From ZC4RG42 sp036676355 (GTDB taxonomy: Bacteria; Pseudomonadota; Gammaproteobacteria; Burkholderiales; SG8-39), in assembly GCA_036676355.1 (NCBI GenBank), contig JAKFDA010000095.1, positions 1-63,495 of the forward strand: a stretch of DNA of 63,495 bases, given 5' to 3'. The notes below the pieces were generated by a model, which was not told where the DNA came from, made no database searches, and saw only the letters and a program-made list of their open reading frames with translations. A program made the position numbers and the translations under genes. Numbering within the stretch: the first letter of the stretch is position 1; each line of letters starts with the position of its first letter. Shown here one piece after another: positions 36,035 through 45,078 of this stretch.

Positions 36035-38896
36035 TTAGCCGCAGCTGCCGACCGCGCCGCAGGCGGTGCAGAAATCGCAGCCGTCCTTGCGGATCACCGT
36101 GGTATTGCCGCATTCGTTGCACAGCGCGCCGCGCTGCACCTTCGGCTCGCCTTTTTCGCGCGGCGTTTCGAGAATGCCCATTTCGCGCGTCGGGTAGCCG
36201 TTTTCATCCAGCACGCCGAGCATGGCGTAGCGATGGATCACCAGGCGTGCCAGATAGGCGACGGTCGAAGGCCAGGTCTGCTGACGGCGCTCGCCGGGCA
36301 CGAAAGCCATGAAATCGCCGAGCGGCTCGGAGTAGTTGATCAGCTTGCGCAGCTTCATGCCGATCCAGGCCGGGTCCATCACGCGCATGTCGAGCGACAG
36401 CAGGCGCGCCAGACCGTCGAGGGCACGCGGGTAGTGACCGGCGAGGAACATCGCATACGGACGCGTGACGCCGTCGGGCAGGGTGATTTCCTTCAGGCCG
36501 AGGACAAAATCTTCGCCCGAGGCCGGGTTGGAAATATCGACGCTCCACGACAGTGTGCCGTCGGTGCCCGTCTTCGGCTCCTGCACGCTGAACATCGTGT
36601 CGAGTACCGGCGTCGCACCCTCGCCGTCAAGCGCGTTGAGTTTTTCGCAGCGATAGCGGATCACTTGTGCGACACCGGCGACCACGCTCGGCACGCGTTT
36701 CTTCTCGCCGTTCGGCGGGAAGGGCATGTCGAAGGATTCTTCGCCCGGCGTCTTCGCCAGCACGTCGAGTTTCAGCGCCAGCCATTTGCGATCGTTGGCG
36801 CGCATGTCCATCGACAGGCTTTTCGCCACGGCACCGAGGCCGCGCGGCTGCTCCGCGCCGTTCACCCAGGCTTCGAAGGGGAAGGTGCGGCCTTCTTTTT
36901 CGAGGTGGCCGACGAACAGCGCGAACTCGCCGTTCGGATGCGAAATCATGTAGGTCCACGAGAGGTTGCCGTCGGGCAGATCGGGACGGCCCGGCCACGC
37001 CAGCGACGACAGCACCGGCGCCGGCAGCGACTTGATCGACAGGCGGCGGTTCTCTTCGCGGATCACCACGTCCTGCGGCTGCTTCTTCTCGCTCGCGCCT
37101 TTGGTGTCGGTGACCGACAACACTGCGCCGAGCACCGAGTTCGGGCGATAGGTTGCCAGGCCTTTCAGCCCCGCTTTCCATGCCGACAGATACAGATCCT
37201 CGAACTCGGAGTAGGGATAGTCCTCCGGCACGTTCACGGTTTTGGAAATGCTGGTATCGATATGCGGCGCAACCGCGGCCACCATGTCCTTGTGCGCCTG
37301 CGCGGAAATTTCCAGTGCGGTGACGAAGTAGGGTGGCAGATTATTCACGTCGCCGCCGATGTGTTTGTACAGCCGCCAGGCGTAGTCCTCGACCTGATAT
37401 TCCTTCCATGTGCCGTCGCCCATGCGCTTCTTGCGCGTGTAGGTCCACGAGAACGGCGGCTCGATGCCGTTCGAGGCGTTGTCGGCGAAAGCGAGACTGA
37501 TCGTGCCGGTCGGCGCGATCGACAGCAGGTGCGAATTGCGCAGGCCGTGCTGACGGATCTTCTGTTTCACTTCAGTGGGCAGGCGCGAGGCGAAGTTGCC
37601 GCCGGACAGATACATGTCGGCGTTGAACAGCGGGAACGGACCGCGTTCGCGCGCCAGTTCGACCGACGCCAGATAGGCGCGGTCGCGCATCGCTTCCGAA
37701 ATCTTTGTCGCCATGGCGCGCGCTTCGTCGGTGTCGTAGCGCAGACGAAGCATGATCAGCGCGTCGCCGAGGCCGGTGAAACCGAGGCCGACGCGGCGCT
37801 TGGCCTTGGCTTCTTCGTGCTGCTGCGGCAACGGCCAGTGCGTCGCGTCGAGCACGTTGTCGAGCATGCGCGTGGCGACATCGACGACCTTGCCGAACGC
37901 GGCGAAATCAAAAGCCGCTTTATCGGTGAAGGCGCCGGTGACGAACCTGGTCAGATTGATCGAGCCGAGGCAGCAGCAGCCGTACGGCGGCAGCGGCTGT
38001 TCGGCGCACGGATTGGTGGCCTCGATCGTTTCGCAGTAGTTGAGGTTGTTGTCCTTGTTCATCCGGTCGATGAACAGTACGCCGGGTTCGGCGTGATCGT
38101 AGGTCGAACGCATGATCTGATCCCACAGATCGCGCGCGCGCACCTTGCGATAAACCCACATGCCGTCTTCACGCTGATACGCGCCGGCGTCCTTGAAGTC
38201 CTGTGCAGGTTCGGCCTTGTGCACGAGTTCGGCGTCGGTATCCGTATCGACCGCCTGCATGAACGTGTCGGTCACACCGACCGAAATGTTGAAGTTGGCC
38301 AGATCGCCTTCGTCCTTGGCGTGGATGAAGGCCTCGATGTCCGGGTGATCGCAACGCAGTACGCCCATCTGAGCGCCGCGGCGTGCGCCGGCCGATTCAA
38401 CCGTTTCGCACGAGCGATCGAACACGCGCATATACGACACCGGGCCGCTCGCGCGCGATTGCGTGCCGCGCACCACCGCGCCCTGCGGGCGGATGGAAGA
38501 AAAGTCATAGCCCACGCCGCCGCCGCGTCGCATGGTTTCGGCGGCCTCGGCCAGCGCGGTGTAGATGCCGGGGCGGCCGTCCACCACTTCGGTGACCGAA
38601 TCGCCGACCGGCTGGACGAAGCAGTTGATCAGCGTCGCGCTCAGCGTCGTGCCGGCGGCGGAATTGATGCGTCCGGCCGGCACAAAGCCCATTTCCTGCG
38701 CTTCGTAGAATTTGGCTTCCCAGTTCGCGCGCTTGTCCTCCGGTTCGACCGCCGCGAGTGCTCTGGCCACGCGGCGACGCACCTCTTCGAGGTTGCGTTC
38801 TCCGCCTTTGGCGTACTTTTCGATCAGCACCTCGCCACTGATCTCCTGCTCTGCGGGGGCCGTGGCTTTAAGGACCGGGGATTTCTGTGCGCTCAT
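36035..38896 (-). CDS. nrdJ: Adenosylcobalamin-dependent (class II) ribonucleotide reductase
   Basis: 953 residues from MSAQKSPVLK; AGAGG lies upstream, and the 19-residue longer reading is not needed. It reduces ribonucleotides with a B12-derived thiyl radical, oxygen-independently. Visible: GRINSAAGTTLSATLINCFV (active-site cysteine region), MRRGGGVGYDFSSIRPQGA, NLNYCETIEATNPCAEQPLPPYGCCCLGSINL (N-x-C-x-E radical site), SIAPTGTISLAFADNASNGIEP. The C-terminus carries a zinc-ribbon-like cysteine cluster (CNECGNTTVIRKDGCDFCTACG). No cobalamin riboswitch is evident in the 190 bp upstream. Monocistronic. Confidence 0.95.
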   Translation of the reverse strand: MSAQKSPVLKATAPAEQEISGEVLIEKYAKGGERNLEEVRRRVARALAAVEPEDKRANWEAKFYEAQEMGFVPAGRINSAAGTTLSATLINCFVQPVGDSVTEVVDGRPGIYTALAEAAETMRRGGGVGYDFSSIRPQGAVVRGTQSRASGPVSYMRVFDRSCETVESAGARRGAQMGVLRCDHPDIEAFIHAKDEGDLANFNISVGVTDTFMQAVDTDTDAELVHKAEPAQDFKDAGAYQREDGMWVYRKVRARDLWDQIMRSTYDHAEPGVLFIDRMNKDNNLNYCETIEATNPCAEQPLPPYGCCCLGSINLTRFVTGAFTDKAAFDFAAFGKVVDVATRMLDNVLDATHWPLPQQHEEAKAKRRVGLGFTGLGDALIMLRLRYDTDEARAMATKISEAMRDRAYLASVELARERGPFPLFNADMYLSGGNFASRLPTEVKQKIRQHGLRNSHLLSIAPTGTISLAFADNASNGIEPPFSWTYTRKKRMGDGTWKEYQVEDYAWRLYKHIGGDVNNLPPYFVTALEISAQAHKDMVAAVAPHIDTSISKTVNVPEDYPYSEFEDLYLSAWKAGLKGLATYRPNSVLGAVLSVTDTKGASEKKQPQDVVIREENRRLSIKSLPAPVLSSLAWPGRPDLPDGNLSWTYMISHPNGEFALFVGHLEKEGRTFPFEAWVNGAEQPRGLGAVAKSLSMDMRANDRKWLALKLDVLAKTPGEESFDMPFPPNGEKKRVPSVVAGVAQVIRYRCEKLNALDGEGATPVLDTMFSVQEPKTGTDGTLSWSVDISNPASGEDFVLGLKEITLPDGVTRPYAMFLAGHYPRALDGLARLLSLDMRVMDPAWIGMKLRKLINYSEPLGDFMAFVPGERRQQTWPSTVAYLARLVIHRYAMLGVLDENGYPTREMGILETPREKGEPKVQRGALCNECGNTTVIRKDGCDFCTACGAVGSCG

Positions 38897-39086
38897 GGGT
38901 TGTGAACCTCTTTTACGTTGAGGGCTGAGGACGCCGCGGCCGCGCGGCACCAAAACCGGAATTCTGTGCGGGTCGCAGGCTCATTGTGTGAGCCGTATCA
39001 AAACGACCAAGCGTATTTTTAAGGGCGTATTTCTATCATGCATACGCTAGTCTTGGGACCCTTGACAAACGGCTACATCGATCCGG

Positions 39087-40757
39087 ATGAGCAAACGCCT
39101 TGTTGCAGCACTGATTTTATTTTTTGCATCGATTTCTGCAACGGCCGGCACGCAATCTATCGAGGTCCGGATCGCCGCCTTTAACGATTTTCATGGCCAC
39201 CTCAAATCGCCCGGCAAACTGGGGCTGCACCCCGTCGGCGGCGTGGATGCGCTGGCCGGCTACATCGCCGGTTTGCGCAAGCACAATGCCAATACCATCG
39301 TCGTCTCAGCCGGCGATCTGATCGGCGCCAGTCCGCTGATCTCCGGCCTGTTTCACGACGAGCCGACCATCGAGGCGATGAACCGTCTGGGACTCGACAT
39401 CAACGCGGTCGGCAACCACGAATTCGACGAAGGCGCGAGCGAATTGCTGCGCATGCAGCAGGGCGGCTGTCATCCGAGCGGCGTGAATACGTGTAAAGGC
39501 AAGGAAGTCGGTACAAGTGACCCGTTCGAAGGGGCAAAGTTCGCTTTTCTGGCCGCCAATGTCGTGCATAGGCCAAGCGGCGCGACCCTATTCCCGCCCT
39601 ATGTCATCAAGCGTTTCGAAGGTGTCCCGATCGCGTTCATCGGGCTCACCCTGCGCGGCACCGGCCGCATCGTGCGCGCCAAAGGTGTGGCCGGCCTGTC
39701 CTTTCTCGGCGAGGCCAAGAGCGTCAACGAACTCATTCCGGAATTGCGCAGGCAGGGCGTCGAAGCGATCGTCGTTCTGCTGCACGAAGGCGGCCGCCAG
39801 AGCGGCACGTTCGACGAATGCGAAGGCGTTTCGGGCCCCATTGTCGCCATCGTCAAACGCCTGGCGCCGGAAGTCGATCTGGTCATCAGCGGCCACACGC
39901 ACCAGAGTTACAACTGCCGCCTGCCGAATCGCGCGGGCGACCTGATTCCGGTCACCAGCGCCGGTTCCTACGGGCGCTTTCTGACCGATATCGAGATGCG
40001 ACTCGATCCGCACACGCACGATGTTTCGCGCATCGAAGCACGCAATATCGAAGTGCGCCGAAACGACATCGCACCTGACGCGGAATTGGCGCGGCTGGTC
40101 GATGCCTACGCCGGGCTCGCCGCGCCGCTGGCTGAACAGGTTATCGGCCGCATCACCGCTGACTTCACGCGCGACACCGACGACGCAGGCGAATCGGCGC
40201 TCGGCCGCCTGGTGGCGGACGCGCAACTGCATGCCACGCGCGAATCGAACGACGCGGACGTCGCGTTCATGAATATGGGCGGCCTGCGCGCCGATCTCAC
40301 GTTCAAACAGCGCAAACACGAAGGCAACGGTCGCGTCACCTATGAGGAAATCTATGCCGTACATCCGTTCGGCAATGCGCTGGTCACGCTCATGCTGACC
40401 GGAAAGCAGATCAAGAAGTTGCTGGAACAGCAATTCGGCTGTCCGCGCGATCGCGCGCGACCGCGTCTGCTGCAAGTATCGGAGGGATTCGAATATGCGT
40501 GGGACCCGAGCGCGAAAAGCTGCGCGAAGGTTGATGCGAATTCGATCCGCCTGAACGGAGTGGTCCTGCAACCGGACAAGCGTTATCGTGTGACGGTCAA
40601 CGATTACCTCGCCGAGGGCGGCGACGGATTGCGCGTACTGAAGGAAGGCGTCGAGCAGCAGGGCGGCGTGCTCGACCGCGACGCGCTCGCATCGTACTTG
40701 CAGGCGCATCCGTCACTGTCGCCATCGGCGAGGCCGCGCATCCGGCGTGCACGCTGA
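39087..40757 (+). CDS. Periplasmic 5'-nucleotidase / metallophosphatase (UshA family)
   Basis: 556 residues. An N-terminal signal peptide (about 1-20, LVAALILFFASISATAG) directs it to the periplasm. The metallophosphatase domain has AAFNDFHGHLKSP, VVSAGDLIGASPLIS, NAVGNHEFDEG and DLVISGHTHQSYNC, giving the two-metal site (D-x-H, G-D, G-N-H-E, G-H-x-H). The C-terminal 5'-nucleotidase domain (ESALGRLVADAQLHATRE ... VAFMNMGGLRADL ... YEEIYAVHPFGNALVTLMLTG) binds the nucleotide base. It hydrolyses extracellular nucleotides or UDP-sugars to recover nucleoside and phosphate. The start is close to the end of nrdJ's divergent promoter region. Confidence 0.92.
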   Translation: MSKRLVAALILFFASISATAGTQSIEVRIAAFNDFHGHLKSPGKLGLHPVGGVDALAGYIAGLRKHNANTIVVSAGDLIGASPLISGLFHDEPTIEAMNRLGLDINAVGNHEFDEGASELLRMQQGGCHPSGVNTCKGKEVGTSDPFEGAKFAFLAANVVHRPSGATLFPPYVIKRFEGVPIAFIGLTLRGTGRIVRAKGVAGLSFLGEAKSVNELIPELRRQGVEAIVVLLHEGGRQSGTFDECEGVSGPIVAIVKRLAPEVDLVISGHTHQSYNCRLPNRAGDLIPVTSAGSYGRFLTDIEMRLDPHTHDVSRIEARNIEVRRNDIAPDAELARLVDAYAGLAAPLAEQVIGRITADFTRDTDDAGESALGRLVADAQLHATRESNDADVAFMNMGGLRADLTFKQRKHEGNGRVTYEEIYAVHPFGNALVTLMLTGKQIKKLLEQQFGCPRDRARPRLLQVSEGFEYAWDPSAKSCAKVDANSIRLNGVVLQPDKRYRVTVNDYLAEGGDGLRVLKEGVEQQGGVLDRDALASYLQAHPSLSPSARPRIRRAR

Positions 40758-40790
40758 GACGCAATAGCGCACACATCAAGGAGTCACGAC

Positions 40791-41360
40791 ATGAGCAACC
40801 CTATCCCAGCGGACCAGATCCCCACCGGCAAGGAAGTCGCCACGCTCGGCGGCGGCTGCTTCTGGTGCACCGAAGCGGTGTACGACGAATTGAAAGGCGT
40901 GGAGTCGGTCGAATCCGGCTACATGGGCGGCAAAGTGCCGCAGCCGACCTACGAGCAGGTGTGCGGCGGCAACACCGATCACGCCGAAGTGGTGCGCATC
41001 ACCTTCGATCCGCACACCGTCAGCTATCAGGACATCCTGCAGGTGTTCTTCGTCATCCACGACCCGACCACGCTCAACCGGCAGGGCAACGACGTCGGCA
41101 CGCAATACCGTTCGGCTATTTTCTATCACACCGCAAAACAGAAAGAGGTCGCCGAGCAGGTCATCAAACAACTCAGCGAAGCCAAAGTCTGGCGCGCGCC
41201 AATCTGCACCGAAGTCAGTCCCGCATCCGATTTCTGGATCGCCGAGGACTATCACCAGGAGTACTACCGGCGTAATCCGCAGCAGTCCTACTGCACCTTC
41301 GTCGTCGAACCAAAGGTCGCGAAGTTCAGAAAAGCGTTTATGGAGAAGCTGAAGAAATAG
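40791..41360 (+). CDS. msrA: Peptide methionine-S-sulfoxide reductase
   Basis: 189 residues. ATLGGGCFWCTEAVYDELKGVESVESGYMGG carries the catalytic Cys23 in GCFWC. It reduces the S form of methionine sulfoxide in proteins with thioredoxin. NTDHAEVVRITFDP and YRSAIFYHT are further family landmarks. AAGGAG precedes the ATG. The oxidative-stress function fits the neighbouring HxlR/azoreductase pair, though it is transcribed towards the HxlR gene. Confidence 0.96.
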   Translation: MSNPIPADQIPTGKEVATLGGGCFWCTEAVYDELKGVESVESGYMGGKVPQPTYEQVCGGNTDHAEVVRITFDPHTVSYQDILQVFFVIHDPTTLNRQGNDVGTQYRSAIFYHTAKQKEVAEQVIKQLSEAKVWRAPICTEVSPASDFWIAEDYHQEYYRRNPQQSYCTFVVEPKVAKFRKAFMEKLKK

Positions 41361-41428
41361 CGAGGTGTGGATGCAGCACTGCGGGAGCATTCAGCTACGT
41401 GCCTGACCAGTGCCCCTTTACTCGCTTT

Positions 41429-41791
41429 TTAAAATCCCTCGCGAGAACGAGCCTTTATGTCGCTCACTTGCATTCGATACTGCTCACCCCAATTGCCCAT
41501 CATCGCCAGCATCGGTCCCAGGCTGCGGCCGAATTCGGTGAGGCTGTATTCGACTCTGGGCGGCACTTCGGGATAGACCTTGCGCGTGATGACACCGTCG
41601 CGCTCGAGTTCTCGCAGCTGCATGGTCAACATTCTCTGCGTCACTTTCGGAATCAGACGTCGCAGTTCGTTGAAACGGATGGTGCCGCCAAGCAGTGCGT
41701 ACAACACCATTCCTTTCCACTTGCCGCCGATGATGTCCAACGTGACTTCAATCGGGCAATCGTAGCCGTCGTCGTGTTTGCGTTTCGCCAT
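41429..41791 (-). CDS. HxlR-family winged-helix regulator
   Basis: 120 residues. DCPIEVTLDIIGGKWKGMVLYALLGGTIRFNELRRLIPKVTQRML is the HxlR/MarR-like winged helix, with the conserved N-terminal Cys11. HxlR proteins with this cysteine (YodB, HypR and relatives) sense electrophiles or disulfide stress through thiol chemistry. It is divergent from an azoreductase gene, the classic YodB-target arrangement, so it probably represses both. Confidence 0.92.
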   Translation of the reverse strand: MAKRKHDDGYDCPIEVTLDIIGGKWKGMVLYALLGGTIRFNELRRLIPKVTQRMLTMQLRELERDGVITRKVYPEVPPRVEYSLTEFGRSLGPMLAMMGNWGEQYRMQVSDIKARSREGF

Positions 41792-41810
41792 CGAACCTTG
41801 CCTCTGTAGC

Positions 41811-41857
41811 GGTATACGTTTTGTAACTCGGTATCAAAAAACTGCGTTCTTACGCAG
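41811..41857. promoter_or_regulatory. Candidate HxlR operator and leader hairpin before azoR
   Basis: The divergent gap has two direct GGTAT elements (41811-41815 and 41830-41834) each followed by an AACT, about two helical turns apart, and then a hairpin CTGCG-TTCTTA-CGCAG (41842-41857) in the azoreductase leader. Direct or imperfect inverted repeats of this kind in an HxlR-oxidoreductase gap are the usual binding site. Which bases are contacted is unknown. Confidence 0.4.
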
Positions 41858-41907
41858 CGGCGCGATGCTTTGCATACTCGCTCCACGGTGTAGCCATGGA
41901 GAAGATA

Positions 41908-42576
41908 GTGAAACGCTTATTGCATATCGACGCAAGCCCGCGCGGCGATCGTTCGCATTCGCGCCGTTTGACCAGAGAGTTCGCCCGGCAATGGAAAGAA
42001 GCCCACCCCGACGATGTAGTGATCCACCGGGATGTGGGTTATCGACCGCCGCCGAATGTCGACGAAAAATGGATCGCCGCAGCGTTCACGTCGCCCGAGC
42101 AACGCACGGCCGAAATGAACGCGGTGTTGAAGATCAGTGATGAACTGGTGGATCAACTACTGGCGGCGGACATTCTGTTGATCGGCGTGCCGATGTACAA
42201 CTTCGGCGTGCCGGCCGCGTTCAAGGCTTATATCGATCAGATCGTGCGGGTCGGGCGTACGTTCGCGTTCGAGCCGGAAGACGAAGCGCAACCGTACAAA
42301 CCGTTGATGCACGGCAAGCAGGCGATCGTTATCGTTGCGACCGGTGACGCGGGATACGAGGAAGGCGGGCGCTATGGTGCGCTCAATCACGTCGATCCGT
42401 ACTTGCGAACCGTACTCGGGTTCATCGGCATTACCGATGTGCGCTTCGTGCATGTCGGCAATGACGAGTTCGGCGGGGACCGGCAAGCCCTATCGTTGCG
42501 TAATGCGCGTGAACGGCTGGCAGAGGCAGTCATGACGTCAAGGGGGCGGAAGATCCGCGATTGCGTGACACTTTGA
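41908..42576 (+). CDS. azoR: FMN-dependent NADH-azoreductase
   Basis: About 222 residues, flavodoxin-like fold. The GTG at 41908 is favoured because GGAGAAG lies just upstream and the family starts MKRLLHIDASPRGDRSHSR; ATG 41896 is the alternative. ASPRGDRSHSRRL is the FMN-phosphate loop, and VPMYNFGVPAAFKAYIDQIVRVGRTF and TGDAGYEEGG the isoalloxazine contacts. It reduces azo compounds and quinones by two electrons, giving protection from electrophiles. Divergent from the HxlR gene that probably controls it. Confidence 0.92.
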   Translation: MKRLLHIDASPRGDRSHSRRLTREFARQWKEAHPDDVVIHRDVGYRPPPNVDEKWIAAAFTSPEQRTAEMNAVLKISDELVDQLLAADILLIGVPMYNFGVPAAFKAYIDQIVRVGRTFAFEPEDEAQPYKPLMHGKQAIVIVATGDAGYEEGGRYGALNHVDPYLRTVLGFIGITDVRFVHVGNDEFGGDRQALSLRNARERLAEAVMTSRGRKIRDCVTL

Positions 42577-42665
42577 CCGGGTGCATGCGGCGCCGCTCCG
42601 GCAAGTCGGCATTCCGGTTGCCTCATGGGTTCAATGCTCTTCCTGGTCAAGCGAAGGAGGCCGAT

Positions 42666-43721
42666 ATGGTCGCCGTGTCATCGATGAAGGCGATGGTTTA
42701 CAAGGGGCCGGGCCGGAAATCCTGGGAATCCGTTCCGGTGCCGAAAATCTCCGCGCCGACCGATGCAATCGTAAAGATCACCAAGACCACGATATGCGGG
42801 ACCGATCTTCATATTCTCAAGGGCGATGTTCCCGCCGTGATCAGCGGCAGGATTCTGGGCCACGAAGGGGTGGGAATCATCGAGGACGTGGGCGATGCGG
42901 TGACGAATTTCAACAAGGGCGACCGCGTCATCATTTCCTGCATCACGTCGTGCGGCAAATGCGAGTACTGCAAGAGGCAGCTGTACTCGCATTGCGAGGA
43001 CGGCGGCTGGATCCTTGGCCATCTGATCGACGGCACGCAGGCGGAATATGTGCGGATTCCGCATGCCGACAACAGTCTTTATGGCGTTCCCGCGGGCGCG
43101 GACGAAGAAGCGCTGGTCATGCTCAGCGATATCCTGCCGACCGGTTTCGAGATCGGCGTGCTGTATGGCGCTGTCAAACCGGGCGACATCGTCGCCATCG
43201 TGGGCGCCGGGCCGATCGGCATGGCGGCGTTATTGACCGCGCAGTTCTATTCCCCGAGCCGGCTCGTCATGATCGACATCGATCCATCGCGCCTGGAGCT
43301 GGCACGTAAGTTCGGCGCCACCGAAATCATCGACAGCTCGAAGACCGATGCCGTCGAGGCCATTCGACGGTCGACAAAGGATGGTGTCGACGTCGCCATC
43401 GAGGCGGTCGGCATCCCGCAGACTTTCGATGTCTGCCAGCATATCGTCCGGCCCGGCGGTCATATCGCCAATGTGGGCGTGCACGGCAAAAGCGTGGATT
43501 TCCAGATCCAGAAGCTCTGGATTCAAAACATCACACTGACCACCGGTCTGGTGAACACTGACACCACGCCGATGCTGCTCAAGACAGTCGAGTCGAAGAA
43601 GCTGCGGCCGGAGCATCTGATCACGCATCGCTTCACCTTCGATGAGTTTCCGAAGGCCTATGAGGTTTTCGGCAATGCCGCCCAGGAAAAGGCGCTGAAG
43701 GTCCTTATCGGCAACGAGTGA
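42666..43721 (+). CDS. Zinc-dependent alcohol dehydrogenase
   Basis: 351 residues from the ATG at 42666, preceded by AAGGAGG. Medium-chain dehydrogenase: catalytic zinc ligands in TICGTDLHILKGD and GRILGHEGVG, structural zinc cysteines in ITSCGKCEYCKRQLYSHC, and a Rossmann GAGPIGMAALLTAQ fingerprint. VGVHGKSVDFQIQKLWIQNITL and the N-terminal MKAMVYKGPGRKSWESVPVPKI fit the alcohol dehydrogenase subgroup close to Pseudomonas/Cupriavidus secondary alcohol or formaldehyde-linked enzymes. Substrate unknown. It lies on the same strand as azoR but 89 bp away. Confidence 0.93.
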   Translation: MVAVSSMKAMVYKGPGRKSWESVPVPKISAPTDAIVKITKTTICGTDLHILKGDVPAVISGRILGHEGVGIIEDVGDAVTNFNKGDRVIISCITSCGKCEYCKRQLYSHCEDGGWILGHLIDGTQAEYVRIPHADNSLYGVPAGADEEALVMLSDILPTGFEIGVLYGAVKPGDIVAIVGAGPIGMAALLTAQFYSPSRLVMIDIDPSRLELARKFGATEIIDSSKTDAVEAIRRSTKDGVDVAIEAVGIPQTFDVCQHIVRPGGHIANVGVHGKSVDFQIQKLWIQNITLTTGLVNTDTTPMLLKTVESKKLRPEHLITHRFTFDEFPKAYEVFGNAAQEKALKVLIGNE

Positions 43722-43753
43722 GCACCGATGGCTGCGGCGACCGGGACCGCGAC

Positions 43754-44014
43754 TCAGGTCTTCTTGTCCCGGTAGACGCCGAGCATGCCCAGGATGAAGA
43801 TCAGCAGTACGGCGCCGCCGAGGGCGATCAGAAAACGCAGAATGCCGCCGGTGGGCGCAATGCCCATCAGTCCGGCAAGCCAGAAGCCCAGCAGCGAGCC
43901 CACGATGCCTACCAGGATGTTGGCGATCAAGCCCATCTGGGCGTTGGTCTTCATGATGATGCTCGCCAGCCAGCCGACGATGCCGCCAATGATCAACGAG
44001 ATGATCCAGCTCAT
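43754..44014 (-). CDS. GlsB/YeaQ/YmgE family membrane protein
   Basis: 86 residues almost entirely membrane-embedded with three hydrophobic segments and glycine repeats (LIIGGIVGWLASIIM, ANILVGIVGSLLGFWLAGLMG, RFLIALGGAVLLIFILGMLG). The MGLIANILVGIVGSLLG pattern is the transglycosylase-associated/GlsB signature. Such proteins rise in general and acid stress. AGGAGG precedes the start. It is on the opposite strand from the alcohol dehydrogenase, with 32 bp between their ends. Confidence 0.9.
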   Translation of the reverse strand: MSWIISLIIGGIVGWLASIIMKTNAQMGLIANILVGIVGSLLGFWLAGLMGIAPTGGILRFLIALGGAVLLIFILGMLGVYRDKKT

Positions 44015-44054
44015 GTCCGTCCTCCTGTTGAAGTTGCCTGCGTGTGTGACCGTG

Positions 44055-44630
44055 CTAATGCCCCGTCCTGCCGATCATCCGCAGGATGTCGTCGAGCGGA
44101 TTGCCGTCGCCGTTCTGATCGAGCATCGAAGCGAGTCCCGGCGTACTTCCGGTTTGGCCGCCCATCAGTCCGCCCATCAGATCGCCGAGTCCACCTGCTG
44201 AAGAAGGCTGCGTCTCGCCGCCGGCGCCCCGCTGCTTCGCCATATAGCCCGCGACCAGCATCGCCAGCATCGGCAGCATCTTCTTGAGCAGGCTCGGTTC
44301 GAGCCCTGTCTGCGAAGCCGCGTTCTGCGCGACGGCGCGGCTGACGTCCTTGGAGCCGAAAATCTGTCCCAGCACATCGTTGCCGCGACTGACTTCCGTC
44401 GGCTGCGGCGCCAGCACATTGTCGAGCAGACTGCCGCCGCCGAGTTGCCCAAGCAGACCGCCCAGCCCCTCGTACCCGGCCGGTTGAGACTGTGCCTGCT
44501 TCTTGAATCCGCCCAGGATCGCCGGAGCGAGCGCCTCGGCGCCGCTCGCCGCCTGCGTTTCGCTGACGCCCAGTTCGCGCGCTATCGATTGAAGGCCGCC
44601 TATCTGGGCGAGGATGTCGGTGATCCGCAT
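44055..44630 (-). CDS. DUF937 protein
   Basis: 191 residues from MRITDILAQIGGLQSIARELGV, with AAAGGAG upstream; a longer reading is not supported. The N-terminal half is the DUF937 helical repeat (ILAQIGGLQSIARELGVSETQAASGAEALAPAILGGFKK). A glycine-rich middle (GLGGLLGQLGGGSLLDN) and a C-terminal DQNGDGNPLDDILRMIGR, which looks like a calcium-binding DxNxDG loop, follow. The function is unknown. Upstream of the small GlsB-like gene, on the same strand, so possibly a short stress operon. Confidence 0.85.
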   Translation of the reverse strand: MRITDILAQIGGLQSIARELGVSETQAASGAEALAPAILGGFKKQAQSQPAGYEGLGGLLGQLGGGSLLDNVLAPQPTEVSRGNDVLGQIFGSKDVSRAVAQNAASQTGLEPSLLKKMLPMLAMLVAGYMAKQRGAGGETQPSSAGGLGDLMGGLMGGQTGSTPGLASMLDQNGDGNPLDDILRMIGRTGH

Positions 44631-44696
44631 TGCCTGCTCCTTTTGCTGATTACGCGCGCGATACGTCGGGTTTCGCGGCGCGGTGCGTTTGAACCG

Positions 44697-44734
44697 AATA
44701 CAGCGCGACCGGCCTTGTCCGGAGTCGCTGTATT
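44697..44734. other. Long hairpin upstream of the DUF937 gene
   Basis: AATACAGCG pairs with CGCTGTATT, and after a 3-by-3 internal loop CCGG pairs with CCGG around CCTTGT. The hairpin lies about 70 bp upstream of the DUF937 start. No U-tract follows, so it is not a simple terminator; it may be a 5' leader structure or an operator. Confidence 0.4.
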
Positions 44735-44860
44735 GCAACTCTCACTCCTGAACTGCGGTATCGCCATGGCGCACTTAATCGTGTCAATCGTGAAGCGCTT
44801 CGATTTTTGGAACTCCATGCACCGTTACAACGGTTGCGCTTCGCAAGTCCGCCTCGTACC

Positions 44861-45046
44861 CTAACGCCCTGGTCGGCAGTACTTCTTAGCCAGAATTTCA
44901 CTCTGTCGTTCAATCTCGGCGCGACTCTTGTAATGGAGCCGGGCCTGCAGTAGCACGCGGTAATCCAAACCCCCGCTCAAGTCGTCGCCGGAATGGCGGC
45001 CGTTCGGGCATGGCTTTGCCTGTTTTCGTCCCTTGCGCGTGGCCAA
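44861..45046 (-). CDS. Possible small protein of 61 residues
   Basis: A TTG-initiated frame encodes a basic, charged protein ending in a clear helix-like stretch (DYRVLLQARLHYKSRAEIERQS, split as DYRVLLQARLHY and KSRAEIERQSEIL). Codon pattern and composition look coding rather than random, but no ribosome site is visible and no family is recognised. It is divergent from the DUF481 gene. It could be the remnant of a longer gene whose front half was lost. Confidence 0.35.
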   Translation of the reverse strand: MATRKGRKQAKPCPNGRHSGDDLSGGLDYRVLLQARLHYKSRAEIERQSEILAKKYCRPGR

Positions 45047-45078
45047 AGGGGGCGTTTTTGTTTTTTGGAGGTGACGGG

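Noticed and set aside
35963..38905. A 980-residue open frame on the plus strand opposite nrdJ
   Set aside because: It is the exact antisense shadow of the class II reductase, which has full catalytic motifs; high GC content keeps the reverse frame open.
38897..39086. Cobalamin riboswitch upstream of nrdJ
   Set aside because: I looked for a long structured leader with a B12-box-like core before this B12-dependent enzyme and saw none in the 190 bp.
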